Shown: in pieces, positions 25,842 through 36,077 of the stretch | Layout of the letters: each line of letters opens with the position of its first letter | Numbering within the stretch: the stretch's first letter is position 1 | NCBI GenBank assembly: GCA_019114225.1 | Contig: DXFW01000020.1 | Coordinates: 142,171 to 206,170, forward strand | DNA: 64,000 bases | Source of the DNA: Candidatus Allofournierella pullicola | GTDB taxonomy: Bacteria; Bacillota; Clostridia; Oscillospirales; Ruminococcaceae | Reading direction: 5' to 3' | Program-made: the position numbers and the translations under genes | Notes under the pieces: model-generated | What the model was told of the DNA's origin: nothing | What the model saw: the letters and a program-made list of their open reading frames with translations, nothing else | Database searches by the model: none

Positions 25842-27515
25842 ATGATGCTTTCCGGCGCAGACATCCTTGTGAGGACCCTCATCGAGCAGGGAGTGGACAC
25901 CGTCTTCGGCTACCCGGGCGGCCAGATCCTGAACGTCTACGACAGCCTCTATAAATACCAAAGCGAGATCACCCACGTTCTCGCCGCCCACGAACAGGGC
26001 GCCACCCACGCGGCGGACGGCTACGCCCGCACCACCGGCAAGGTGGGCGTGGTCATCTCCACCTCCGGCCCCGGCGCCACCAACCTGGTCACCGGCATTG
26101 CCACGGCGTATCTGGACTCCATCCCCATGGTGGCGCTGTGCGGCAACGTGCCCACCACCCAGATCGGCACCGACAGCTTCCAGGAGATCGACATCACCGG
26201 CGTGACGCTGCCCATCACCAAGCACAACTACTTCGTGGGCTCGGTGGACGAACTGGCGGACACCATCCGCGAGGCCTTCCGGCTGGCCCAGTCCGGGCGG
26301 CCGGGCCCGGTGCTCATCGACGTGCCCAAAGATGTGCAGACCGCTCTGTGCGAGTACGAGGCCCAGCCCCCGGTGACGGCGGACCCGCCCGCGGCGGCCA
26401 AGGAGCTGCGGGTGAAGCAGGCGGCGGCCCTTATCAACGCCGCCCGCCGGCCCTTCGTCTACTTTGGCGGCGGCCTGGTGGCCGCCGGGGCACAGAGCGA
26501 AATGCTGGCCCTGGCGGAAAAGCTGGACGCCCCCATCGGCTGCTCCCTCACCGGCATTTCCGGCATTCCCACCGACCATCCCCGCTTTTTGGGCATGCAG
26601 GGCATGCACGGCCACTACGCCAGCAGCCTGGGGCTGCACAACGCCGACCTCATCATCTCCCTGGGCGTGCGGTTCAACGACCGGGTCACCGGTGACCGCT
26701 CCCGCTTCGCTCCCGGCGCACGGATCGTGCAGATCGACGTGGACGGCTCGGAGCTTTCCAAAAACGTGCCCGCCGCGGTGGGTCTGCGGGGCGACGTGAA
26801 ACAGACCCTGCAGCGGCTGCTGCCTCTGGTGAACGAGGTCAAGAACCCCGAATGGCAGGAAAAGCTGGCCAGGCTCCGGGCGGAGGAAGCTGAAAGTTCG
26901 GATAAGCGGCAGGGCCTGACCCCCCGCAACGCCATCCTCACCCTGAACAAGTTTTTGGGCGAGAACACCCCGGTGGCCACCGACGTGGGCCAGCACCAGA
27001 TGTGGGCGGCCCAGAACCTGGCCTTCAAAAAGCCCCGGCGTTTCGCCTCCAGCGGCGGCCTGGGCACCATGGGCTACGGCATGGGCGCGGCCATCGGCGC
27101 GGCCTACGGCACCGGCGAGCGCAGCGTTCTGGTCACCGGCGACGGCTCCTTCGGCATGTGCCTGAACGAGCTGGCCACCGCCGTGACCTACCGGGTGCCG
27201 GTGGTCATCCTGCTGATGAACAACGGCGTGCTGGGCATGGTTCGCCAGTGGCAGACGCTGTTCTACGGCAAGCGCTACTCCAACACCATCCTGGGCCGCA
27301 AGACCGATTTTGTGGCGCTGGCCAAGGCCTTCGGGGCCGAGGGCGAGGCGGTGGACACCCTGGAAGGCCTGGAGGCCGCCTTTGGCCGGGCCTTCGCCGC
27401 CGAGGGCCCCTACCTCATCGACTGCGCCATCGAAAGGGACGAATTCGTGCTTCCCATGCTGCCCCCGGGCGGCAGCGTGGACGACATCATTGTAAAGGTG
27501 GGTGACGACAGATGA
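25842..27515 (+). CDS. ilvB: Acetolactate synthase large subunit
   Basis: 557 residues with the three thiamine-diphosphate enzyme domains: catalytic Glu51 (AAHEQGAT), the central FAD-binding domain, and the GDGSFGMCLNEL...NNG TPP/metal motif near the C-terminus. It makes acetolactate or acetohydroxybutyrate. AAAGGAGG sits at ideal distance from the ATG at 25842, 34 bp after ilvA. The stop overlaps the ilvN start (ATGA). Confidence 0.96.
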   Translation: MMLSGADILVRTLIEQGVDTVFGYPGGQILNVYDSLYKYQSEITHVLAAHEQGATHAADGYARTTGKVGVVISTSGPGATNLVTGIATAYLDSIPMVALCGNVPTTQIGTDSFQEIDITGVTLPITKHNYFVGSVDELADTIREAFRLAQSGRPGPVLIDVPKDVQTALCEYEAQPPVTADPPAAAKELRVKQAAALINAARRPFVYFGGGLVAAGAQSEMLALAEKLDAPIGCSLTGISGIPTDHPRFLGMQGMHGHYASSLGLHNADLIISLGVRFNDRVTGDRSRFAPGARIVQIDVDGSELSKNVPAAVGLRGDVKQTLQRLLPLVNEVKNPEWQEKLARLRAEEAESSDKRQGLTPRNAILTLNKFLGENTPVATDVGQHQMWAAQNLAFKKPRRFASSGGLGTMGYGMGAAIGAAYGTGERSVLVTGDGSFGMCLNELATAVTYRVPVVILLMNNGVLGMVRQWQTLFYGKRYSNTILGRKTDFVALAKAFGAEGEAVDTLEGLEAAFGRAFAAEGPYLIDCAIERDEFVLPMLPPGGSVDDIIVKVGDDR

Positions 27516-28018
27516 ACCGATACACCATTGCGGTGCTGGTGCGCAACCAGTTCGGCGTTCTGAACCGGGTGACCAGCATGTTCCGGCGCCGTCAGTTCAA
27601 CATCAGCGCGCTGACCGTGAGCGAGACCGAATCCAACGAGCTCTCCCGTATCACCGTTGTGTTCAGCGGTGAGGAGGTCAAAAAGCAGCAGCTGGTCAAC
27701 CAGCTCTACAAGCTGCCGGACGTGGAATCCATCGAAGAGTTCACCGACGACGACTCCATCAGCTGCGAGCTGCTGCTCATCAAGATGGTCAACGAGCCGG
27801 ACACCCGCGAAGAGATCCGCGCCGCCGCCTCCGCCTTCGGGGCAGACACGGTGGACTACGCCAAGGACTCGATGATCTTCCGTCTGGCGGACACCACCCG
27901 CCGCATTGACGATTTTCTCAACTTCATGCGGGACTACACCATTTTGGAAATCTGCCGCACCGGCTGCGTTTCGCTGCACAAGGGCAGCACCACCATTCGT
28001 CAGGCCATCAACTTCTGA
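27512..28018 (+). CDS. ilvN: Acetolactate synthase regulatory subunit
   Basis: A 168-residue full-length small subunit with an N-terminal ACT domain (4-78, VRNQFGVLNRVTSMFRRRQF) and the C-terminal ALS-SS domain. It binds valine and confers feedback inhibition on IlvB. It overlaps ilvB by 4 bp, so equimolar translation is likely. Confidence 0.95.
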   Translation: MNRYTIAVLVRNQFGVLNRVTSMFRRRQFNISALTVSETESNELSRITVVFSGEEVKKQQLVNQLYKLPDVESIEEFTDDDSISCELLLIKMVNEPDTREEIRAAASAFGADTVDYAKDSMIFRLADTTRRIDDFLNFMRDYTILEICRTGCVSLHKGSTTIRQAINF

Positions 28019-28057
28019 TGTGTTTCATACCATATTTAATAAAAAGAAAAGGGGTAA

Positions 28058-29080
<1,023 letters not shown>

Positions 29081-29176
29081 CGGCGCGCTTCGCGCCGCCC
29101 CTTCCCCCGCGGCCTGCACCGGCCCGCGCGGGCCGGTACAGTGCCGGGCGCCGCTGTCTTTGAGGCAGCGGCGCCC
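29081..29176 (+). other. Three hairpins between ilvC and ilvD
   Basis: Three strong GC stems lie in series: 29081-29097, 29118-29137 and about 29146-29176. None has a T run, so they are not clear terminators. They may stabilise or process the mRNA. Confidence 0.6.
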
Positions 29177-29197
29177 CTTTGAAAGGAGACCGAACCG

Positions 29198-30856
29198 ATG
29201 AAAAGCGATTCTTTGAAATGCGGCACCCAGAACGCGCCGCACCGCGCCCTCTATCATGCGCTGGGCCTCACCGAAGAGGAGATCAGCCGCCCGCTGGTGG
29301 GCATTGTGAGCAGCTACAACGAGATCGTGCCCGGCCACATGAATCTGGACAAGATCGTGGACGCGGTGAAGCTGGGCGTGGCCATGGCCGGCGGCACCCC
29401 CATCGTCTTTCCCGCCATTGCCGTGTGCGACGGCATTGCCATGGGCCACACCGGCATGAAATACTCGCTGGTCACCCGGGATCTCATCGCCGACTCCACC
29501 GAGGCCATGACCCTGGCCCACGGTTTTGACGCGCTGGTGATGGTGCCCAACTGCGACAAGAACGTGCCCGGCCTGCTGATGGCCGCCGCCCGGCTGGACC
29601 TGCCCACCGTGTTTGTCAGCGGCGGGCCCATGCTGGCGGGCCATGTGGACGGCCAGCGCACCAGCTTCTCCACCCTGTCGGAGGCGGTGGGCCAGTTCAA
29701 CGCAGGCACCATCGACGAGGCCAAGCTGCGGGAATATGAGTGCAAGACCTGCCCCACCTGCGGCTCCTGTTCCGGTATGTACACCGCTAACTCCATGAAC
29801 TGCCTCACCGAGGCCATGGGCATGGGCCTTCGGGGCAACGGCACCATCCCCGCCGTCTACTCCGCCCGGCTGGAACTGGCCAAGCACGCGGGCATGGCAG
29901 TGATGGACATGGTGCGCAAGGGCATTACCGCCCGCCAGATCATGACCAAGGAGGCGCTGATGAACGCCCTCACGGTGGACATGGCTCTGGGCTGCTCCAC
30001 CAACAGCATGCTGCACCTGCCGGCCATCGCCCACGAGTGCGGCGTGGAACTGAATCTGGATGTGGCCAACGCCATCAGCGAGAAAACGCCCAACCTGTGC
30101 CATCTGGCTCCCGCCGGGCGCACCTACATCGAGCAGCTGGACGAAGCGGGCGGCGTGTACGCGGTGATGAACGAGCTGAACAAAAAGGGCCTTTTGAACA
30201 CCGATTGCAAGACCGTCTCCGGCCGCACCATCGGCGAATGCATTGCCGAGTGCCCCAACCTGGACACCTCGGTCATCCGCCCGGTGGAGGATCCCTACAG
30301 CGCCACCGGCGGCATTGCGGTGCTGCGGGGCAACCTTGCCCCCGAGGGCAGCGTGGTCAAGCGCAGCGCCGTTGCCCCCGAAATGCTGGTGCACGAGGGC
30401 CCTGCCCGGGTGTTTGACGGCGAGGAAGAAGCCCAAAAGGCCATCAACGCCGGCCTCATCAAGCCCGGCGACGTGGTGGTCATCCGCTACGAAGGCCCCA
30501 AGGGCGGCCCCGGCATGCGGGAAATGCTCAACCCCACCTCCGCCATCATGGGCATGGGCCTGGGGAGCAGCGTGGCCCTCATCACCGACGGCCGGTTCAG
30601 CGGCGCCACCCGGGGCGCCTGCGTGGGCCACATCACTCCCGAGGCGGCCTCCGGCGGCCTCATCGGTGTGGTGGAAGAAGGCGACCTCATCCGAATCGAC
30701 ATCCCCGGCCATTCCATCGAACTGCTGGTGGACCAGGCGGTGCTGGATGAGCGCATGAAACACTTTGTTCCCAAGAAAAAGGAGGTCACGGGTTACCTCA
30801 AGCGGTACGCCGCCCTGGTCTCCGGCGGCGCCTACGGGGCGATCCTGAACGGATGA
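29198..30856 (+). CDS. ilvD: Dihydroxy-acid dehydratase
   Basis: 552 residues of the IlvD/Edd family. Candidate iron-sulfur ligands are Cys119 (PNCDKNVPG) and the cluster Cys182, Cys185, Cys188 and Cys191 ([12 protein letters not shown]). It dehydrates dihydroxyisovalerate and dihydroxymethylvalerate to the keto acids. AAAGGAG precedes the ATG. Its last codon overlaps the start of the ATPase gene. Confidence 0.96.
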   Translation: MKSDSLKCGTQNAPHRALYHALGLTEEEISRPLVGIVSSYNEIVPGHMNLDKIVDAVKLGVAMAGGTPIVFPAIAVCDGIAMGHTGMKYSLVTRDLIADSTEAMTLAHGFDALVMVPNCDKNVPGLLMAAARLDLPTVFVSGGPMLAGHVDGQRTSFSTLSEAVGQFNAGTIDEAKLREYECKTCPTCGSCSGMYTANSMNCLTEAMGMGLRGNGTIPAVYSARLELAKHAGMAVMDMVRKGITARQIMTKEALMNALTVDMALGCSTNSMLHLPAIAHECGVELNLDVANAISEKTPNLCHLAPAGRTYIEQLDEAGGVYAVMNELNKKGLLNTDCKTVSGRTIGECIAECPNLDTSVIRPVEDPYSATGGIAVLRGNLAPEGSVVKRSAVAPEMLVHEGPARVFDGEEEAQKAINAGLIKPGDVVVIRYEGPKGGPGMREMLNPTSAIMGMGLGSSVALITDGRFSGATRGACVGHITPEAASGGLIGVVEEGDLIRIDIPGHSIELLVDQAVLDERMKHFVPKKKEVTGYLKRYAALVSGGAYGAILNG

Positions 30857-32040
30857 TGGACGCGAAGGAACTGAAGAATCTTGCCGCCGGGCTCCAGGCT
30901 CTGGCGGTGTTCCGGCCGCTGCTGGCCGACCCGGTGCTGGCGGCGCTGACGGAATATCTGGGCTCGCCCGCCCCCGGGCGGTACGCCGCCTTCGTGGCGG
31001 CGCTGTACGAAGCCAACGGGGGCGGCCTGGGCCGGCACATCCTGCGCCTTTGCGAAGACAGCGCCAATGTCTATGTGCGCACGGTGGGCGCGGGCCAAAC
31101 GCCGCCGGAGCACATGGCGGCGGCTCTGGCCGCCGAGCTGGACTGTTTGCAGCGGGTGGCGGACCTTGGCCCGGACGCATTGCTGGCGGCCCTGCCCGGC
31201 TCCCCCGTTCCCCTGCCCCGCTATGAGGCGGGCGGAACGGACCTGCCCGGCAGCTACATGCACCGGGTGCAGAACATCCACCGCTACGGCTACGGCGTGT
31301 GGGCGGCCAACCGGATGTTCTATCTGGACGAGGCGGGCCGTATCACCCCGGTGAGCCACCCGGACGCCACAAGCCTCGATGACCTGGTGGACTACGAAGC
31401 CCAGCGGGCCATTATCCTGCGCAACACCCGGGCGCTGCTGGAGGGCAAACCGGCGGCGAACATCCTGCTCACCGGCGACGCGGGCACCGGCAAGTCCTCG
31501 GCGGTGAAGGCCATCGGCAACGCTTTGTTCAGCGAAGGGCTGCGCGTCATCGAGGTGCGCAAGGACCAGCTGCGGGCCATCCCCCATGTGCTGGACGAGC
31601 TGGCGGCGAATCCCCTCAAATTTGTGCTGTTCATCGACGACCTCTCTTTTTTGAAGGACGACGACAACTACAGCGCCCTCAAGGCGGTGCTGGAAGGCTC
31701 GGTGACGGCCAAGTCGAACAACGTGGTGATTTATGCCACCAGCAACCGTCGGCACATCATCAAGGAAAAATTCAGCGACCGGGAAGGCGACGAGGTGCAC
31801 CGCAACGACACCATGCAGGAGCTGGTGAGCCTTTCGGAGCGGTTCGGCATCCACATCACCTTCTCCAAGCCCGACAAGGCCACCTTTTTGCACATCGTGC
31901 GGCACCTGGCCGCGGCGGGCGGGGTGCAGCTGCCCGCCGATGAACTGGAGCGCCGCGCCGAGCGCTACGCGCTGGAGCGGGGCGGGCGCAGCGCCCGTCT
32001 GGCCCGGCAGTTTGTGGACGGCCTGCTGGCCGGGATGTGA
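30853..32040 (+). CDS. DUF815-type AAA+ ATPase
   Basis: 395 residues with Walker A ([12 protein letters not shown], about 197-208), Walker B ([10 protein letters not shown], about 257-266) and a sensor Asn (YATSNRRHI). This matches the DUF815 family of single-domain ATPases, whose role is unknown. The first 180 residues are helical and unassigned. It begins inside the ilvD stop codon (ATGATGG), so it is translated with the ilv operon, and a strong terminator follows it. Confidence 0.85.
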   Translation: MMDAKELKNLAAGLQALAVFRPLLADPVLAALTEYLGSPAPGRYAAFVAALYEANGGGLGRHILRLCEDSANVYVRTVGAGQTPPEHMAAALAAELDCLQRVADLGPDALLAALPGSPVPLPRYEAGGTDLPGSYMHRVQNIHRYGYGVWAANRMFYLDEAGRITPVSHPDATSLDDLVDYEAQRAIILRNTRALLEGKPAANILLTGDAGTGKSSAVKAIGNALFSEGLRVIEVRKDQLRAIPHVLDELAANPLKFVLFIDDLSFLKDDDNYSALKAVLEGSVTAKSNNVVIYATSNRRHIIKEKFSDREGDEVHRNDTMQELVSLSERFGIHITFSKPDKATFLHIVRHLAAAGGVQLPADELERRAERYALERGGRSARLARQFVDGLLAGM

Positions 32041-32044
32041 CAGC

Positions 32045-32092
32045 AAAAACGAGGGCGCTTTGTGCCGTTTTGCACAAAGCGCCCTCGTTTTC
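32045..32092. terminator. Bidirectional terminator ending the ilv operon
   Basis: An 18-bp near-perfect stem (arms around 32045-32065 and 32072-32092) flanked by A and T runs follows 5 bp after the ATPase stop. Confidence 0.9.
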
Positions 32093-32191
32093 TTCTCCCA
32101 TCGGCATGAAACAAAATGCGCCGTCTCCGCCGTTTAAAGGTCAACGAACCGTCCTGTCCCTTATCCGGGCAGGGCCAAAGGAGGAACATCC

Positions 32192-33217
32192 ATGAAACAC
32201 ATCTTCGCGGGGGCGCTTGCCTGCGCCGTTCTGCTGGCGGGCTGCTCCGCGCCCGCCCCCTCTTCCGGCGGGACGGCCAGCGTACCCGCCTCTGCCCCAT
32301 CGTCCTCTCCCGCGTCCGAACCTTCCTCTGCCCCGGCGGCGCAGGAGGTGAGCCTGGAGGACTGGCGGGCCTCCATGCCTGCCAACGCCCCCGTCTTCAC
32401 CTTTGCCGGCGCGGAGCCCTCGCTGAACGAGGATGTGCTCTGGCCCGACCAGGTGGAGCTGATCGTCCGGGCCTGGCAGGGCACCCTGGAAGAAGCGGAC
32501 GCCGCCTTTGGCCTGCCCGCGGGTTCTTTCTCCGAGCTGGATGATCCGGACTATCCCCCGCCCGAAGGCGCCATGGCCATCCACGCCGAAGGGTATGTCC
32601 TGCCCAAGACCCCGGTGCAGCAGGTCACCGTGGACCTGCCTTGGGTGAGCCTCTCCTCGGAGAGCACCAGCACCGGCACTCTGCCCGCCGCGCTGGACGA
32701 GCAGGCGGCAGGAGCTCTGGCCGCCGCCCGTTATTTCCTCTATTATCACCACGGAATGCACCACGGTCTTGAACCCAGCGACTACGACAACGCCACCGAC
32801 AGCTACGTTGTGACCGAGGGCGCAATGTACACCCGCTACAGCGAACTGGAGCAGTTCCTGGGCTGTGTGTTCACCCCCGAGGCTTACGGCGAAATGATGG
32901 GCGGCCCCCTTGCCGCGGGCGAAGCCCCCGCCCCCAGCCTATTCTACCAGGGCGAGGGCGACACCATCCGTTACATGATGGGTGACCGGGGCGGCAGCAT
33001 TACCTTCTGCGGCGCGGTGTTCACCGAGCCCGCTCTGCAGCCGGACGGCAGCCTGCTGTTCTGGCAGCTTTCGCTGAACCTGGACGATCTGGACGGGAAC
33101 TTTGCGGGCTGGGGCGAAGGCGTGCAGCACACTCCCACCCTGGCTTTTGCCACTCCGGTGCGGCTGGTGCCTTCCGACAACGGCTGGCGGGTGGCAGAGT
33201 ATTCTCTGCCCAATTGA
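32192..33217 (+). CDS. Predicted lipoprotein of unknown function
   Basis: 341 residues. The signal peptide ends in a lipobox (LLAGC, Cys at residue 18), followed by a Pro/Ser/Ala-rich linker (20-52) and a mixed alpha/beta domain. It should be anchored to the outer face of the membrane. Two short motifs (LPAALDEQAAGALAAARYF; MGDRGGSITFCGAVF) did not identify a family. AAAGGAGG precedes the ATG. It stands alone between two terminators. Confidence 0.8.
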   Translation: MKHIFAGALACAVLLAGCSAPAPSSGGTASVPASAPSSSPASEPSSAPAAQEVSLEDWRASMPANAPVFTFAGAEPSLNEDVLWPDQVELIVRAWQGTLEEADAAFGLPAGSFSELDDPDYPPPEGAMAIHAEGYVLPKTPVQQVTVDLPWVSLSSESTSTGTLPAALDEQAAGALAAARYFLYYHHGMHHGLEPSDYDNATDSYVVTEGAMYTRYSELEQFLGCVFTPEAYGEMMGGPLAAGEAPAPSLFYQGEGDTIRYMMGDRGGSITFCGAVFTEPALQPDGSLLFWQLSLNLDDLDGNFAGWGEGVQHTPTLAFATPVRLVPSDNGWRVAEYSLPN

Positions 33218-33229
33218 GCACATCAAACA

Positions 33230-33260
33230 CAAGGGCCCGGTCAGGCTGATCGGGCCTTTT
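33230..33260 (+). terminator. Terminator of the lipoprotein gene
   Basis: A stem AAGGGCCCG/CGGGCCTT with one bulge ends in TTTT, 13 bp after the stop codon. Confidence 0.8.
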
Positions 33261-33364
33261 GTATTTGGGGTCTGCTTTCTCGTTTTTCCCTTGCCTCCGG
33301 TGTTTTGTTGGGTCTATAATGAAAAAAAGCGCACCACCGTCAAGTGCGGGAAAAGGAGCAGGCC

Positions 33365-35329
33365 ATGGGATTTTTCAGCAAAAAAAAGAGCGAAGAAAAG
33401 CCGGAGCAGCCGGTCACTCTGTACGATCTGCACCAGGCGGCAAAAAAGGAGGCCGACCCGGCCAAAAGCGGAGCGCTCTATCTGAAACTGATCGAAAAGG
33501 CCGCCGCGGAGGACGACCAGACCTGGCTGCGGGTCGGCTTGTGCGAGCTGGCCTTTGGCGGCGGCGCTCAGCGGGACCTGGCCCGACTGCGCCTGCTGGC
33601 GGAAAAGCTCACCGATGAGGACGAGCGGGACGAATTTTTGCGGGACCTGGATGAGCTGGAGCCCCGGGGCCTCGAGGCGGCGGGCGAGAGCAAAGAGCGT
33701 ATGCGCGCCTTCCTGCTCGGGGCTGCGCTGGACGGCAGCAATGCCGCGGCCTGGCAGATCGCCAACTGCCTGGGCGCCGCCCACACCGACCAGGAACTGC
33801 TGAATGCCGTGAGTCTGGGCGGCCTGCGCGGCGACGAGCGGTGTGCGTTTTTCATGCAGGCGCGCGCCGCACAGATCGGAGGCGACGCCAGCCCCGAGGC
33901 CCAGCGCCAATATGAGTTTTGGGATGAACTGTACGACGCCATCGCCTATGGCGACCCGGAAGATCTGCCTCCCTTCGAGGAGCGGATGGCTGCCTGGCAG
34001 CAAGCCTGCGGCCAGGACAAAGCCGTCATCGAAGCCAAGCGGGCCGGGCTGCGGGAACTGCAGAAAAAGATGGCGGAAGCCGACGCCCGGGTGCGCGCCC
34101 TGGAAGGCCAGCCCGGCCGGGAAGAGGAACTGCTGGTCGCTTTCTGCCAGTGGCTTGCCTGCCGTGACCGGGTGGGGCTGTATTTCAAAACGTGGATTCA
34201 TTTTTTGGAGTGGCCGGGCAAACGGCCTTTCCTCCTGTTCAACTATCGGCCCGGCCAGGACCCGGACAGCTGGCACGAGCCGGAATGTGACCCCGAAATT
34301 TTGAAGCGGGTCGTTCTCGGGCAGGCTTTGGAACACGACGGGCATGACTACCCCAAAGCGGCGCAGCTTTACCGTGAGGCTGCCCGGCTGGGCAGCGGCG
34401 AAGCTTTGTACCGTCTGTGCGCCCTGAGCCAATACTGGGAGGCGGCCGGTGAAGGCCGCAGCGACGAAGAATGGACCGAAGAGATCCGGGCAGCCGGCTG
34501 GCCCATCGTTTCCGGCTGGCGGTATCCCCGCCTGCATTGCGACGATCCCTCCGGCCTGCTGCAGCTGGCCGGCCAGGCAGAGCCCGGCGCTGTGCACCAT
34601 CTGGCCCGGGAGCTGAAGGCAAAGTGGCAAGGCGCGGCAAAGCGCGGCGATCCCGACGCGGACGAGCGCCGCCGTGAAGCGCTGCTGGTGGCCAGAGCCG
34701 AACTCGCCCTCACCCGAAAGAAAGCGCAAGAGGGCGACTGCGAAGCCTGCCTGCACCTGTTGGAGCTTTATCGCAGCACAAGGGACGACGGTCTGCTGAG
34801 CGAAGACCGGGAATTCCGCAAGACGCGGGACAAGGAGCTTTCCCACTGGGTCGGGCAGCTTTTTGTGCGGCGCTGCTCTCTGGTCTACTATATGGTGGCC
34901 CAGTTCCCGGATCTGTTCGGCACAGACGAAGAAGGCGGCCTGAAAGCGGCGCAGGCGGCGGAGGCCGCGGGTCTCACCGGCGCGATGGACGCGTACGAGC
35001 GGTGGTGCCGGGATCAGCGCATTCTGCGCGAAAGCACCCGCCAGAAGCGGGAACTTCAGCGTCAGGAGGCCCGCCGCCGCACCGCGGCCCGGGACGCTCT
35101 GGAGGCGGAGATGGACGCCTACCGCGATCAGCTGGACTGGGCAGAACGGGGCATTTCCGCCGCGCTGGGCGGCTCTGCCGTGACGCGGCAGGAGGCGTTC
35201 TTCATGGGCGAGAGCAGCACCAGCCAGTACGCCCGGGAAGCGTTCATCCGGGACGAACTGGAGGCAAAACACCGCAAGGAGCTGGAAAACGAATACGCCG
35301 GCGATTTTTCGGATGGCGAAGAGGATTGA
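33365..35329 (+). CDS. Large Sel1/TPR-like helical protein of unknown function
   Basis: 654 residues, cytoplasmic, almost wholly alpha helical and rich in Ala, Glu and Arg. Helical repeats of Sel1/TPR type are visible (SGALYLKLIEKAAAED near the N-terminus; DYPKAAQLYREAARLGSGEA about 330-350; KAAQAAEAAGLTGAMDAYER late), followed by a charged coiled coil (about 560-650). Such proteins are usually scaffolds. The start at 33365 follows AAGGAG. No enzyme motif is seen. Confidence 0.75.
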   Translation: MGFFSKKKSEEKPEQPVTLYDLHQAAKKEADPAKSGALYLKLIEKAAAEDDQTWLRVGLCELAFGGGAQRDLARLRLLAEKLTDEDERDEFLRDLDELEPRGLEAAGESKERMRAFLLGAALDGSNAAAWQIANCLGAAHTDQELLNAVSLGGLRGDERCAFFMQARAAQIGGDASPEAQRQYEFWDELYDAIAYGDPEDLPPFEERMAAWQQACGQDKAVIEAKRAGLRELQKKMAEADARVRALEGQPGREEELLVAFCQWLACRDRVGLYFKTWIHFLEWPGKRPFLLFNYRPGQDPDSWHEPECDPEILKRVVLGQALEHDGHDYPKAAQLYREAARLGSGEALYRLCALSQYWEAAGEGRSDEEWTEEIRAAGWPIVSGWRYPRLHCDDPSGLLQLAGQAEPGAVHHLARELKAKWQGAAKRGDPDADERRREALLVARAELALTRKKAQEGDCEACLHLLELYRSTRDDGLLSEDREFRKTRDKELSHWVGQLFVRRCSLVYYMVAQFPDLFGTDEEGGLKAAQAAEAAGLTGAMDAYERWCRDQRILRESTRQKRELQRQEARRRTAARDALEAEMDAYRDQLDWAERGISAALGGSAVTRQEAFFMGESSTSQYAREAFIRDELEAKHRKELENEYAGDFSDGEED

Positions 35330-35386
35330 AAAAAGGGTGCTGCGCACACGCAGCACCCTTTTTGTTTGGCAGGGGCAGAAGGATTC
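35328..35386. repeat. Copy A of a duplicated terminator plus tRNA-Trp 3' tail
   Basis: This 59-bp segment matches 35565-35619 with only a few changes, including an identical 22-mer that corresponds to the tRNA-Trp 3' end. The hairpin part (35331-35363) doubles as the terminator of the gene ending at 35329. The tRNA similarity stops at 35386, so this is a truncated tRNA relic. Confidence 0.85.
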
Positions 35387-35419
35387 TCAGCCGCTCGCGC
35401 GGCCCCTCTTGCGGTGTCC

Positions 35420-35456
35420 AAAATTCCCCGGCGGCTCAACTGCCGCCGGGAATTTT
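35420..35456. repeat. Strong isolated hairpin
   Basis: A near-perfect inverted repeat (AAAATTCCC...GGGAATTTT arms, GC core) lies between the two tRNA-Trp tail copies, with A and T runs on both sides. It could terminate transcription in both directions or be a small repeated element. No gene is seen from 35387 to 35564. Confidence 0.65.
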
Positions 35457-35564
35457 GACCGCTGCGCCACCCGCGCCTTCGCTGCATCCTCCACCGTCGG
35501 CGCTCGGCGCGGGTGCCCGGCACGCTCCGCGTGCCTCGGGTCAATAATCTTCGCGTTTGCCAAA

Positions 35565-35599
35565 GAAAAAAGGTGCTGCACACGCAGCACCTTTTTCTT
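35565..35599 (-). terminator. Terminator of tRNA-Trp (part of repeat copy B)
   Basis: The stem GGTGCTGC/GCAGCACC is followed on the minus strand by six T residues, directly after the tRNA CCA end. Copy B of the repeat runs 35565-35619. Confidence 0.88.
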
Positions 35600-35675
35600 T
35601 GGCAGGGGCAGAAGGATTCGAACCCTCGGCACGCGGTTTTGGAGACCGCTGCTCTACCAGCTGAGCTATACCCCT
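35600..35675 (-). tRNA. tRNA-Trp (CCA)
   Basis: 76 nt with acceptor AGGGGTA/TGCCCCT, discriminator G and encoded CCA. The anticodon loop CTCCAAA gives CCA. The D and T arms are standard. Confidence 0.97.
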
Positions 35676-35694
35676 ATGTTCTGAGCACCTCATT

Positions 35695-35723
35695 ACTATA
35701 CAAAAAAACGCGCAGAAAGTCAA
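35695..35723 (-). promoter_or_regulatory. Promoter of tRNA-Trp
   Basis: On the minus strand TTGACT (35723-35718), 17 bp, then TATAGT (35700-35695), 20 bp before the tRNA. Confidence 0.8.
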
Positions 35724-35780
35724 GCCCCTGACGCTCAATCGGCGCTTCTTTTTTTCTTACTCATTTTTTGAAAAAAAGTG

Positions 35781-35809
35781 TTGACATTCAGCCCTTCGTT
35801 GGATATAAT
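35781..35809 (+). promoter_or_regulatory. Promoter of the tRNA-Asp/tRNA-Thr unit
   Basis: Perfect consensus: TTGACA (35781-35786), 17 bp, TATAAT (35804-35809), 24 bp before tRNA-Asp. Confidence 0.95.
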
Positions 35810-35833
35810 AAAACACGTCGCCAATCGCGATGT

Positions 35834-35910
35834 GGCCCGGTAGTTCAGTCGGTTAGAACGCTAGCCTGTCACGCTAGAGGTCGTGAGTTCGAGCCTCATC
35901 CGGGTCGCCA
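35834..35910 (+). tRNA. tRNA-Asp (GUC)
   Basis: 77 nt with acceptor GGCCCGG/CCGGGTC, discriminator G and encoded CCA. The anticodon loop CTGTCAC gives GUC. Confidence 0.97.
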
Positions 35911-35913
35911 TTT

Positions 35914-35989
35914 GCTGTTATAGCTCAGTCGGCAGAGCACATCCTTGGTAAGGATGAGGTCGTGCGTTCGAATCGCATTAACAGCTCCA
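35914..35989 (+). tRNA. tRNA-Thr (GGU)
   Basis: 76 nt with acceptor GCTGTTA/TAACAGC, discriminator T (U) and encoded CCA. The anticodon loop TTGGTAA gives GGU. It begins three bases after tRNA-Asp. Confidence 0.96.
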
Positions 35990-35992
35990 AAG

Positions 35993-36060
35993 AAAGCCCC
36001 TTGGACCAACCGGTCCAAGGGGCTTTCGCTTTGCGTGCCGGGCCTGCGGGTCCGGCACGC
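35993..36060 (+). terminator. Double hairpin ending the tRNA unit
   Basis: A 15-bp stem (35993-36007 with 36012-36026) is followed by a second stem (36033-36041 with 36052-36060) and CGTTTT on the plus strand. It also separates the tRNAs from the convergent phage operon. Confidence 0.75.
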
Positions 36061-36077
36061 CGTTTTATCCGCAGCCG

